From contig URLQ01000029.1 of assembly GCA_900548745.1 (NCBI GenBank), positions 1 through 24,736 of the forward strand: DNA of 24,736 nt, given 5' to 3'. Below the pieces are notes generated by a model, which saw only the letters and a list, made by a program, of their open reading frames with translations, was not told the DNA's origin and did no database searches. Positions 15,827 through 24,078 of the stretch are shown here, piece by piece. Position numbers and translations under genes: made by a program. Every line of letters starts with the position of its first letter. Positions within the stretch are counted from its first letter, which is position 1. This DNA is from an uncultured Prevotella sp. Its GTDB lineage: Bacteria; Bacteroidota; Bacteroidia; Bacteroidales; Bacteroidaceae.

Positions 15827-16047
15827 TGGCAGAATCGCTCGATAAAAAGTATCTGCTGGTTGACGAATGCAAATGGACAACCCAAGAGAATGGCAAACAA
15901 CTGACAGGCGAACTTCTCCGTAAAGCTAATTTGTTACTATTTATCAAGAACTACACCATCGTTCCGGTGCTGTTTCTTAAGAGTGCTCCGAAAGATGATG
16001 CTGGGAATGCAATGTTGCCAGAAGATGTTATTGAGTTAATGAAATAA
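15787..16047 (+). pseudogene. C-terminal fragment of a DUF234-type AAA ATPase
   Basis: In a different frame from the preceding fragment, about 86 codons read NEDKKPEQVEFDVMAESLDK and on to LPEDVIELMK. The segment EFDVMAESLDKKYLLVDECK and the later VPVLFLK strand match the nuclease-like DUF234 C-terminus of archaeal-type AAA ATPases (usually about 450 residues). The ATPase part is absent. The only possible starts are a GTG at 15823 and an ATG at 15826, inside the conserved domain, so this is a remnant and not a gene. It marks the right side of a deletion junction near 15780-15790. Confidence 0.7.
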
Positions 16048-16074
16048 AAGGATATAACAATTCACGACTTAAAG

Positions 16075-17136
16075 ATGCTAGATTTTAGAAAACAATTTCA
16101 GGAAATTATAGAGCAATCCTATATTCCGTTCAATATAGATAAAGCTGCAACTTCAGATGTATGGAGTAATATTTACAAATTGATACTTCCTAATATTCCA
16201 GAAAAACTTTTTAGATATCGTAAAATAGACGATAAAGGTTATACTATTGAATCATTAAAATCCGGAACTATTTCATTATGCCATGCAGGAATGTTTCCGG
16301 ATAAGTATGATTCATATTTATATATAGATCAAGACAAAATTCGCGAAGATTTAAAAAAGGCATTAAAGGATGCATTGCGCATAACATTGTCGCATATAAC
16401 CCAGAAATCCTCTGATATAAGGGCAGAAAAGGCAACGCAAATATGTTACTACAGAGAGTGTGGATATACGGATGAACAAATTATAGATAAAATATTGACA
16501 GATGAATATATGGATTTTTGTAACAACATTGGGTCTGCGATAAAAAAGCAAGAGTCGCGTTTTAGAAATCCGAGAAATAGTGCAAAAATAGCATGTTTTA
16601 CAGAAAGTGTACAGTCAAAATATATGTGGGATAGATATGCTGATGGGTATAAGGGATTTGCATTAGAATACGATCTTAGAAAATGTATTTTTAAATATAA
16701 CTCATTGGGAATGGATGTAAATCTCTTTCCTGTGATTTATACTGAATTAAGACCTGACGTTACATTGGATGAGGGAAATATTCATACTTACGAGTATTTT
16801 AAGCAAGTTGGAGATAAAAATTGGTTGAACTTTTTGTCTTCCATGATATCAGTCAATCAATTATATTGGTATCGATCTTATCTTTATAAGGACCAAAAAG
16901 AATACGAACATGAACATGAATGGAGAATGCTGTATTATAACTTAGAGGATGAGAATAATTATGCATCAATTCCAGATGTCGGATGTTTGAATGCAATTTA
17001 TTATGGTCCAGATATAATCCCAAAGGATAAGGATGAATTACATCTGATTGCAGTTGAAAAAGGACTGAAAGAGTATGATGTTGCTCTTGATGCTGGTAGC
17101 CGTAGATATGATTTAAGGATAACAGCAATTAAATAG
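16075..17136 (+). CDS. DUF2971 domain protein
   Basis: The 353 residues carry the DUF2971 pattern: LFRYR (45-49) followed by ISLCHAGMFPDKYDS (66-80), IACFTES (172-178), MWDRYADGYKGFALEYD (184-200), EHEHEWRMLYY (278-288) and AIYYGPDI (307-314). The family has no settled biochemical role. It is scattered among phage and defence regions, and its conserved Tyr, Asp, Glu and Arg residues suggest an enzyme. It has no membrane segment. It stands alone between the broken helicase system and the R-M regulator. The DNA is AT-rich, unlike the helicase gene before it, which suggests separate acquisition. Confidence 0.75.
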   Translation: MLDFRKQFQEIIEQSYIPFNIDKAATSDVWSNIYKLILPNIPEKLFRYRKIDDKGYTIESLKSGTISLCHAGMFPDKYDSYLYIDQDKIREDLKKALKDALRITLSHITQKSSDIRAEKATQICYYRECGYTDEQIIDKILTDEYMDFCNNIGSAIKKQESRFRNPRNSAKIACFTESVQSKYMWDRYADGYKGFALEYDLRKCIFKYNSLGMDVNLFPVIYTELRPDVTLDEGNIHTYEYFKQVGDKNWLNFLSSMISVNQLYWYRSYLYKDQKEYEHEHEWRMLYYNLEDENNYASIPDVGCLNAIYYGPDIIPKDKDELHLIAVEKGLKEYDVALDAGSRRYDLRITAIK

Positions 17137-17178
17137 GAATATTCTTTGCTCAAAAAAAATCAATCAACAACCTGAAAG

Positions 17179-17210
17179 TTGTGTCATCTCGATTATTTAT
17201 ACTACCTTTG
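17179..17210 (+). promoter_or_regulatory. Promoter of the R-M regulator gene
   Basis: TACCTTTG (17203-17210) matches TAnnTTTG, and a TTG at 17179-17181 lies 21 bases upstream, the usual Bacteroidetes spacing. Expected transcription start is about 17216, 24 bases before the ATG at 17240. The -7 box forms most of the left arm of a perfect palindrome (17203-17232). Confidence 0.65.
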
Positions 17211-17232
17211 CCTACAGAGTAAGGCAAAGGTA
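17203..17232. promoter_or_regulatory. Palindromic operator overlapping the promoter
   Basis: An 11-bp perfect inverted repeat, TACCTTTGCCT (17203-17213) and AGGCAAAGGTA (17222-17232), has an 8-base centre. The left arm contains the whole -7 box and the right arm covers the early transcribed region, so a dimer bound here would block initiation. The likely ligand is the HTH protein encoded eight bases downstream. A T run (17233-17238) follows, so the same sequence could also terminate transcripts from the DUF2971 gene. Confidence 0.7.
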
Positions 17233-17239
17233 TTTTTTG

Positions 17240-17530
17240 ATGTATACAATGGCTGAAAAACAGATAGACACGGTTTTAGGATTGGTTGAAGGAACGGAGG
17301 AGAATAAAGACGAAAAGTGGATGTGTCATTCGCAAGCTATCGCTGCAACTATGTCAAACCGAATGGAGGAACTTGGTATGACACAACGAGCGTTGGCCGA
17401 GAAGATGAATTGCACTCAGCAATATGTCTCCAAGGTGTTGAAAGGTCGCGAGAATCTGTCATTAGAAACCTTGTGCAAGATAGAAAATGCATTAGGTATC
17501 AGAATACTGCAAGCCGGAATAGATAAGTAA
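17240..17530 (+). CDS. XRE-family HTH regulator of the type I R-M operon
   Basis: The protein has 96 residues from ATG 17240; a TTG just before and an ATG at 17249 are alternatives. The HTH domain (about residues 35-90) contains RMEELGMTQRALAEKMNCTQ followed by YVSKVLKGRENLSLETLCKI, a standard XRE/Cro fold. It is 25 bases upstream of hsdR in the same direction and directly downstream of a palindrome that covers its own promoter. This layout matches controller proteins of R-M systems and HigA-type antitoxins. No HigB-like toxin is adjacent, so a controller role that sets the timing of restriction is preferred. Confidence 0.8.
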   Translation: MYTMAEKQIDTVLGLVEGTEENKDEKWMCHSQAIAATMSNRMEELGMTQRALAEKMNCTQQYVSKVLKGRENLSLETLCKIENALGIRILQAGIDK

Positions 17531-17555
17531 TAACACCATAACAGGGCGCAAGAAT

Positions 17556-20384
17556 ATGTCAATACAGAGCGAAGCGGCGTTGGAAGCCGGACTGATAGCC
17601 ACACTTCGGCAAATGGACTACGAGTATGTTCAGATTACCGAAGAAGATAATCTTTATGCCAATTTCAAGCGGCAGTTGGAAATTCACAACAAGAAACAAC
17701 TGGCGGAAGTTGGCCGTAACTCATTTACGGATGAAGAGTTCGAGAAGATATTAATCTATCTGGAAGGTGGTACTCGCTTTGAAAAAGCAAAGAAGCTTCG
17801 CGACCTATATCCTCTTGATACGGCTAACGGACAGCGCATTTGGGTAGAGTTTCTTAATCGTACCCAATGGTGTCAGAACGAATTTCAGGTTTCGAGCCAA
17901 ATTACGGTGGAGGGACGAAAGAAGTGTCGCTATGATGTGACGATTCTTATCAATGGTCTCCCTTTAGTTCAGATTGAATTGAAACGTCGGGGAGTAGAAC
18001 TCAAACAGGCATACAATCAGATTCAACGCTATCATAAGACATCCTTTCATGGGTTGTTCGATTATATTCAGTTGTTTGTCATCTCCAATGGTGTGAACAC
18101 TCGTTATTTCGCCAATAATCCCAATGGCGGATATAAATTTACATTCAACTGGACGGATGCGGCAAACCTGCCATTCAATGAACTGGATAAGTTTGCTGTG
18201 TTTTTCTTGGAAAAGTGTACGCTCGGTAAGATTATCGGAAAGTACATCGTATTACATGAAGGTGATAAATGCTTGATGGTGTTGCGCCCATACCAGTTCT
18301 ATGCAGTAGAAAAGATATTGGATCGAGTGCAGAACTCCAATGATAACGGTTATATTTGGCATACAACAGGGGCAGGAAAGACTTTGACTTCATTCAAAAC
18401 TGCGCAACTCGTTTCGGAGTTAGATGATGTAGATAAGGTAATGTTCGTTGTCGACCGCCATGACCTTGATACACAAACACAGTCGGAATATGAAGCCTTT
18501 GAACCGGGAGCCGTTGACGGTACGGACAATACGGACGAGTTGGTAAAACGTCTGCATAGCAACTCCAAGATTATCATTACCACTATTCAGAAACTCAATG
18601 CAGCCGTAAGCAAGACATGGTATAGCAGCAAAATAGATTCGATACGCCATTCTCGTATCGTGATGATATTCGATGAGTGCCATCGTAGCCATTTCGGGGA
18701 GAGTCATAAGAAGATTATGCAATTCTTCGATAATGCCCAGATATTCGGATTTACCGGAACTCCAATATTTACAGAGAATGCAGTTGATGGTCATACGACC
18801 AAAGAGGTGTTCGGCAACTGCCTGCATCGCTATCTGATTAAGGATGCCATTGCTGATGAGAATGTTCTCGGTTTTCTTGTGGAATACTATCATGGCAGTG
18901 AGGAGGTGCAGAACGGCAGTACCAATCGCATGACGGAAATAGCCCAATTCATCCTTAATAATTTCAATAAGTCAACATTTGACGGAGAGTTCGATGCGCT
19001 GTTTGCCGTGCAGTCAGTGCCGATGCTTATCCGTTATTACAAGATATTCAAGGAACTGAATCCTAAGATTCGTATAGGTGCAGTATTTACCTATGCAGCC
19101 AATGGAAGTCAGGATGATGAACTGACAGGAATGGGTACAGGTTCTTATCTGAATGACAGTGCAGGCGAAGTCGATGAGCTGCAAGCCATCATGGATGACT
19201 ATAACGAAATGTTCGGCACATCGTTTACGACTGAGAACTTCCGTGCATATTACGATGACATCAACCTGCGCATGAAAAAGAAGCGAGCCGATATGAAGCC
19301 GCTTGATCTTTGCCTTGTTGTCGGAATGTTCCTTACCGGTTTTGACAGCAAGAAACTTAATACGCTCTATGTAGATAAGAACATGGAATACCACGGCTTG
19401 TTGCAGGCATTTAGCCGGACGAACCGTGTGCTGAACGAAAAGAAACGCTTCGGAAAGATTGTATGTTTCCGTGATTTGAAGAGCAATGTGGATGCTGCTA
19501 TCAAATTATTCAGTAACAGCAACAATCCGGAAGAAATAGTGCGACCTCCGTTTGAAGAAATCAAACAGGAATACAAGGAACTTGCATCCGATTTTCTGAA
19601 GAAATACCCGGACACAAACTGCATAGACCTTTTGCAGAGCGAAACGGCTAAGAAAGAGTTTGTTTTGGCATTTCGTGATATTATCCGTAAACACGCAGAG
19701 ATTCAAATATATGAGGATTATAGCGAAGAAGCTGATGATCTCGGCATGACGGAACAGCAGTTTATGGATTTCAGGAGTAAGTATCTTGATATCCATGATA
19801 CTTTTGCACTCGTTGATCCAGCACCGTCACCCAAACCGGATGATGATACAGATGTTCCGGATGACGGAGACTTCGGTGATGTGGATTTCTGCCTTGAACT
19901 CCTACATAGCGACATTATCAATGTGGCATATATCCTTGAACTCATTGCAGAACTTGACCCATATAGTGCCGATTACGCAGAACGCCGTCAGAATATCATT
20001 GATACGATGATTAAAGACGCAGAAATGCGCAGCAAAGCCAAACTTATCGATGGTTTCATTCAAAAGAATGTGGATGACGATAAGGAAAACTTCATGATTC
20101 AGCGAGACAAAGCTGACGGTACAAGCGATTTGGAAGAACGGTTGAACCACTATATTGCCGTTGAGCGAGAAAATGCCGTCAACTCATTGGCTGAGGAAGA
20201 GGAAATATCGTCATCGGTATTGAATCACTTCCTCAAAGAATATGACTACCTGCAAAAAGAGCAGCCGGAAATCATACAAAAAGCATTGAAAGAGAAGCAT
20301 CTCGGATTGATAAAGACGAGAAAGGCGTTGACGAGGATTTTAGACAGATTGCGTAATATCATACGCACTTTCAGTTGGGATTAA
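17556..20384 (+). CDS. hsdR: Type I restriction endonuclease R subunit
   Basis: The protein has 942 residues. The N-terminal nuclease domain has D127 (CRYDVTI) and E141-x-K143 (VQIELKRRG), the PD-(D/E)xK signature of HsdR. The SF2 translocase follows: RPYQ (244-247), Walker A TTGAGKT (270-276), DECH (373-376) and GFTGTP (398-403); the helicase C-terminal half includes VGMFLTGFDSKKL. A helical C-terminal region probably binds the HsdMS methylase. The subunit drives ATP-dependent DNA translocation and cuts away from unmethylated sites. All key residues are intact. It starts 25 bases after the HTH regulator and leads the hsdR, GIY-YIG, hsdM, rhuM-like, hsdS operon. Confidence 0.95.
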   Translation: MSIQSEAALEAGLIATLRQMDYEYVQITEEDNLYANFKRQLEIHNKKQLAEVGRNSFTDEEFEKILIYLEGGTRFEKAKKLRDLYPLDTANGQRIWVEFLNRTQWCQNEFQVSSQITVEGRKKCRYDVTILINGLPLVQIELKRRGVELKQAYNQIQRYHKTSFHGLFDYIQLFVISNGVNTRYFANNPNGGYKFTFNWTDAANLPFNELDKFAVFFLEKCTLGKIIGKYIVLHEGDKCLMVLRPYQFYAVEKILDRVQNSNDNGYIWHTTGAGKTLTSFKTAQLVSELDDVDKVMFVVDRHDLDTQTQSEYEAFEPGAVDGTDNTDELVKRLHSNSKIIITTIQKLNAAVSKTWYSSKIDSIRHSRIVMIFDECHRSHFGESHKKIMQFFDNAQIFGFTGTPIFTENAVDGHTTKEVFGNCLHRYLIKDAIADENVLGFLVEYYHGSEEVQNGSTNRMTEIAQFILNNFNKSTFDGEFDALFAVQSVPMLIRYYKIFKELNPKIRIGAVFTYAANGSQDDELTGMGTGSYLNDSAGEVDELQAIMDDYNEMFGTSFTTENFRAYYDDINLRMKKKRADMKPLDLCLVVGMFLTGFDSKKLNTLYVDKNMEYHGLLQAFSRTNRVLNEKKRFGKIVCFRDLKSNVDAAIKLFSNSNNPEEIVRPPFEEIKQEYKELASDFLKKYPDTNCIDLLQSETAKKEFVLAFRDIIRKHAEIQIYEDYSEEADDLGMTEQQFMDFRSKYLDIHDTFALVDPAPSPKPDDDTDVPDDGDFGDVDFCLELLHSDIINVAYILELIAELDPYSADYAERRQNIIDTMIKDAEMRSKAKLIDGFIQKNVDDDKENFMIQRDKADGTSDLEERLNHYIAVERENAVNSLAEEEEISSSVLNHFLKEYDYLQKEQPEIIQKALKEKHLGLIKTRKALTRILDRLRNIIRTFSWD

Positions 20385-20397
20385 AAGAAATACTGAT

Positions 20398-21093
20398 ATG
20401 GTAAAGACAAATGAACCCGGATATGTGTATATCTTGACTAATCCAAGTTTTCGTGAGGATTGGGTCAAGATCGGTAAAAGTGCGCGGCCTGTAGATATAC
20501 GTTCCAAGGAACTTGACAACACGGCTGTTCCGTTGCCTTTTGAGATTTATGCAACCATTCAGACGGTCAAATATAACGATGTTGAAAAGCATGTACACAA
20601 GACTATTGATCGGTTGACGGATTTGCGTATTCGTCAGAATCGGGAGTTTTTCAATGTGCCGCCACAAATAGCTTTGGATATATTCAATGACATAGCCAAG
20701 ATGATTGATGATGCGGTTGTTACGGTCTATGTAGATAATAAACCGGTTTGCCATAACGAAAAAGATTCATTGCCTGTCGTGCAGAAGCGAACCGTAAAGC
20801 GAGGTCGTTTCAAATTCAGCATGGTCGGTATTAAAATAGGGGAATGCGTTACCTTTATTCCTACGGATACGGAAGTCAAGGTGGCAAGCGATGATTCCGT
20901 TGAATACGAAGGTCGTATTTATAAATTGTCCCCTTTTGTCGGTACGTTTATGCCGGAAGAGAAACGGAATACATCGGGTGCATATCAAGGGGCAAAATAT
21001 TTCTCATATAAAGGGAAAGTGCTAGATGACCTGAGAAGTATAATAGAGAGCAATATACCATTGCCGGAAAGTGATGTAAACAAGATAATATAG
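20398..21093 (+). CDS. GIY-YIG family nuclease-like protein within the hsd operon
   Basis: The protein has 231 residues. The N-terminal domain (about 6-105) begins GYVYILTNPSFREDWVKIGK, a T5orf172/MUG113-type GIY-YIG module in which the YIG part appears as KIGKS; a conserved Arg (R31 or R35) and Glu (E63) are present. The C-terminal domain (about 135-225: FKFSMVGIKIGECVTFIP ... YEGRIYKLSPF) resembles the small DUF4357/RAMA-like modules seen beside restriction or methylase genes, though this match is tentative. It lies between hsdR and hsdM with 13- and 12-base gaps, so it is clearly part of the operon. It might nick DNA, assist restriction or guard against anti-restriction. It is not a standard HsdRMS component. 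Confidence 0.75.
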   Translation: MVKTNEPGYVYILTNPSFREDWVKIGKSARPVDIRSKELDNTAVPLPFEIYATIQTVKYNDVEKHVHKTIDRLTDLRIRQNREFFNVPPQIALDIFNDIAKMIDDAVVTVYVDNKPVCHNEKDSLPVVQKRTVKRGRFKFSMVGIKIGECVTFIPTDTEVKVASDDSVEYEGRIYKLSPFVGTFMPEEKRNTSGAYQGAKYFSYKGKVLDDLRSIIESNIPLPESDVNKII

Positions 21094-21105
21094 AGCAATA
21101 AAGAT

Positions 21106-22659
21106 ATGAGCGAAGAACTGCAACAGAAACTCCGTGACCAGCTTTGGGAGGTCGCAAACCGTTTGCGTGGCAATATGTCGGCAAGCGATTTTATGTATTT
21201 TACCTTGGGATTCATTTTCTACAAATACCTGTCGGAGAAGATAGAAACATACGCTAACAGTGCGTTGGATGATGATGAAGTTACATTCAAGGAATTATGG
21301 GAAATGACCGATTCGGATGCACCGGAATTGCAGGAAGAGGTTAAGAACCAGTGCTTGGAAAATATAGGCTACTTCATTGAACCGAAGTTCTTGTTTTCGT
21401 CCGTAATTGAGGCTATCAAGCGGAAAGAAAATGTTCTTCCTATGTTGGAACGCTCGTTGAAGCGTATAGAAGACAGCACTTTGGGACAGGATAGTGAAGA
21501 GGATTTTGGCGGATTGTTCTCGGACATTGATTTGGCTTCGCCTAAATTGGGAAAAACAGCAGATGATAAAAACACGCTCGTCAGCAATGTGCTTCTTGCA
21601 TTGGACGATATTGACTTTGGTGTAGAGGCCTCGCAAGAAATTGATATTTTGGGCGATGCTTACGAATATATGATTAGCCAGTTTGCAGCCGGCGCAGGCA
21701 AGAAAGCCGGTGAGTTCTATACTCCGCAAGAGGTCAGCCGCATATTGGCGGAGATTGTTACTCTTGGGCATAACCGTTTGCGTAATGTTTACGACCCTAC
21801 TTGCGGTAGTGGTTCACTATTGCTCCGTGCAGCAAGTATCGGTAAGGCGGCATATATCTATGGACAGGAGAAAAATCCGACTACTTACAACCTTGCCCGA
21901 ATGAATATGTTGCTGCACGGTATCCGATTCAGCAGCTTCAAAATAGAGAATGGCGATACGCTTGAATGGGACGCATTCGATGATATGCAGTTCGATGCAG
22001 TGGTTGCAAATCCTCCGTTCTCTGCCGAATGGAGTGCTGCCGACAAATTCAACAACGACGACCGTTTCAGTAAAGCAGGACGACTTGCACCTAAGAAAAC
22101 AGCCGACTATGCTTTTATTCTGCATATGGTTCATCACCTCAATGAAGGTGGTACGATGGCTTGCGTTGCTCCGCACGGAGTTCTGTTTCGAGGGAATGCA
22201 GAGGGTGTTATACGCCGCTTCCTGATAGAGAAGAAAAACTATATCGATGCTATTATCGGTTTGCCAGCCAATATATTCTATGGTACAAGTATTCCGACCT
22301 GTATTCTCGTATTGAAGAAATGCCGTAAGGAAGACGATAATATCTTGTTCATTGATGCCAGCAAAGAGTTTGAAAAGGTCAAGACCCAGAACAAACTCCG
22401 CCCTCAGCATATACAGAAGATTGTAGAAACCTATCGTGACCGCAAGGAAATTGAAAAGTACAGTCATCTTGCTACGTTGCAGGAGGTTGCCGAAAATGAC
22501 TATAATTTGAATATTCCTCGCTATGTCGATACTTTTGAGGAAGAAGAGCCTATTGACATCAAAGCAGTCATGGCTGAAATAAAGGAATTGGAAGCCAAGC
22601 GAGCCGAACTGGATAAGGAAATAGAAGGCTATTTGAAAGAATTGGGACTGGTTGAATAA
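21106..22659 (+). CDS. hsdM: Type I DNA methyltransferase M subunit
   Basis: The protein has 517 residues. The N-terminal HsdM helical domain (about 5-125) is followed by the methylase core: GEFYTPQEV (202-210), SAM-binding motif I DPTCGSGS (230-237) and catalytic motif IV NPPF (302-305), which identifies an N6-adenine methylase. The C-terminal helix (EIKELEAKRAELDKEIEGYL) is a coiled coil that usually contacts HsdS. Together with HsdS it methylates the host sites, and HsdR joins to make the restriction complex. It follows the GIY-YIG gene by 12 bases and precedes the RhuM-like gene by 7 bases. Confidence 0.95.
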   Translation: MSEELQQKLRDQLWEVANRLRGNMSASDFMYFTLGFIFYKYLSEKIETYANSALDDDEVTFKELWEMTDSDAPELQEEVKNQCLENIGYFIEPKFLFSSVIEAIKRKENVLPMLERSLKRIEDSTLGQDSEEDFGGLFSDIDLASPKLGKTADDKNTLVSNVLLALDDIDFGVEASQEIDILGDAYEYMISQFAAGAGKKAGEFYTPQEVSRILAEIVTLGHNRLRNVYDPTCGSGSLLLRAASIGKAAYIYGQEKNPTTYNLARMNMLLHGIRFSSFKIENGDTLEWDAFDDMQFDAVVANPPFSAEWSAADKFNNDDRFSKAGRLAPKKTADYAFILHMVHHLNEGGTMACVAPHGVLFRGNAEGVIRRFLIEKKNYIDAIIGLPANIFYGTSIPTCILVLKKCRKEDDNILFIDASKEFEKVKTQNKLRPQHIQKIVETYRDRKEIEKYSHLATLQEVAENDYNLNIPRYVDTFEEEEPIDIKAVMAEIKELEAKRAELDKEIEGYLKELGLVE

Positions 22660-22666
22660 TTACACT

Positions 22667-24073
22667 ATGGCAGAGATAGACAACATCCCCGAAATGCGTC
22701 CATCATTCGACAATATACGCCGTCAGGATGAGGGCGGAAACGAATACTGGAGTTCTCGCGACCTGTGCGCTGCTATGGGCTATTCGGCTTATTGGAAATT
22801 CCAAAGAGTCATAGACAAGGCTATCAAGGTGGCAGGTGAAAAAGGAATGAATGTAGACGACCATTTCAACCAAGCGGTTGATATGGTAAGGATTGGAAGC
22901 GGCTCATTCCGTAAGGTCAATATCTTCCGTCTTTCGCGTATGGCGTGTATGATTGTTGCCGAAAATGCCGATGCCCAAAAAGTGTTGGTACAACAAGCTC
23001 GCGATTATTTTACTCGAACAATTTCGACAAACGAATTGATGCAAAATTCGTTGATTTCTAACATTTTGCTGTATAAAACGGCGCAAGGCGAGGCACGAAT
23101 AGAAGTGATATTCAACAGTGAAACATTTTGGATGTCACAAAAGCGTATGGCCGATTTGTTCGGGGTGGATGTACGGACTGTCAACTATCATCTTGGTCAG
23201 ATTTACGAAACAGGCGAGCTTACAAAAGAGGCAACTATCCGAAAAATTGGGATAGTTCAATCAGAGGGAGAACGGGATGTAGAACGTACACCTCTGTTCT
23301 ATAATTTGGATGCCATTATTGCGGTAGGTTATCGTGTCAATAGCTATCAGGCCACTCAATTCCGTATCTGGGCTACATCTGTATTGAAGGAGTTTATTAT
23401 TAAAGGATATGCCCTTGATGACGAACGCTTGAAGCAGGGAAAACACTTTGGCAAAGATTATTTTGATGATTTGCTGGAGCGTATTCGTGAGATACGCACA
23501 TCAGAGCGCAGATACTACCAAAAGATAACAGACATCTATGCCGAATGCAGTGCCGATTACGATTCGAAATCGGATTGTACCAAATTGTTCTTCAAGATGG
23601 TGCAAAATATGATGCACTTGGCTGTAACTCATCGTACCGCTGCCGAAATAGTATATGAACGTGCCGACTCGGAAATGCCGCACATGGGATTGACCACTTG
23701 GAAGAAAGCTCCCGATGGCAGAGTCCAGAAGTCTGATACGATTGTGGCAAAGAACTACTTGTCAGACAAAGAGGTTTCAGAACTCAACGGCATAACTAAC
23801 GTATTTCTTGAATTTGCAGAGCAGCGTGCCCAACGCCATATCATTACAACGATGGCCGAATGGAAGCAGCGTCTTGAACAGTTTCTTGCTACAATGGACT
23901 ATCAAGTACAAGATTCAGCTGGTAAAGTTTCTCAAGAAGAAGCACGAGAGAAGGCGTATGGTGAGTATGAAAAATATAAAGTGATTCAAGACCGTTCGTT
24001 TATCTCTGATTTCGACCGGTTTAATAATGGCGACAAATTGTTGCCGTTTGATATCAATCCCGATAAAGAATAA
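22667..24073 (+). CDS. DinD/BRO-N-like domain fused to RhuM-family protein
   Basis: The protein has 468 residues from the ATG at 22667; a TTG at 22652 is in frame but overlaps hsdM. Residues about 15-130 (YWSSRDLCAAMGYSAYWKFQ ... HFNQAVDMVRIGSG ... IFRLSRMACMIVAENA) resemble the N-terminal domain of DinD and BRO-type proteins. Residues about 140-330 (VIFNSETFWMSQKRMADLFG, DVRTVNYHLGQIYETGELTK, YNLDAIIAVGYRVNS) are the RhuM core named after the Salmonella SPI-3 gene; a long helical tail follows. RhuM genes often sit inside type I R-M operons, probably as regulators or accessory factors, but their activity is unknown. The fusion with a DinD-like module hints at a DNA-damage link. It is adjacent to hsdS with no real gap. 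Confidence 0.8.
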   Translation: MAEIDNIPEMRPSFDNIRRQDEGGNEYWSSRDLCAAMGYSAYWKFQRVIDKAIKVAGEKGMNVDDHFNQAVDMVRIGSGSFRKVNIFRLSRMACMIVAENADAQKVLVQQARDYFTRTISTNELMQNSLISNILLYKTAQGEARIEVIFNSETFWMSQKRMADLFGVDVRTVNYHLGQIYETGELTKEATIRKIGIVQSEGERDVERTPLFYNLDAIIAVGYRVNSYQATQFRIWATSVLKEFIIKGYALDDERLKQGKHFGKDYFDDLLERIREIRTSERRYYQKITDIYAECSADYDSKSDCTKLFFKMVQNMMHLAVTHRTAAEIVYERADSEMPHMGLTTWKKAPDGRVQKSDTIVAKNYLSDKEVSELNGITNVFLEFAEQRAQRHIITTMAEWKQRLEQFLATMDYQVQDSAGKVSQEEAREKAYGEYEKYKVIQDRSFISDFDRFNNGDKLLPFDINPDKE

Positions 24074-24078
24074 TGATT

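Noticed and set aside
15823..16047. DUF234 fragment considered as an intact small gene
   Set aside because: Its first possible start codon falls inside the conserved domain and matching sequence continues upstream without a start, so it is a remnant.
17203..17238. Hairpin with T run considered as an attenuator of the R-M regulator
   Set aside because: Its left arm is the -7 box, so the regulator's own transcript would start inside the loop and lack that arm. It could still terminate read-through from upstream.
17240..17530. HTH protein considered as a HigA antitoxin with a nearby toxin
   Set aside because: No small RelE/HigB-like gene lies on either side; hsdR follows directly, so an R-M controller role is more likely.
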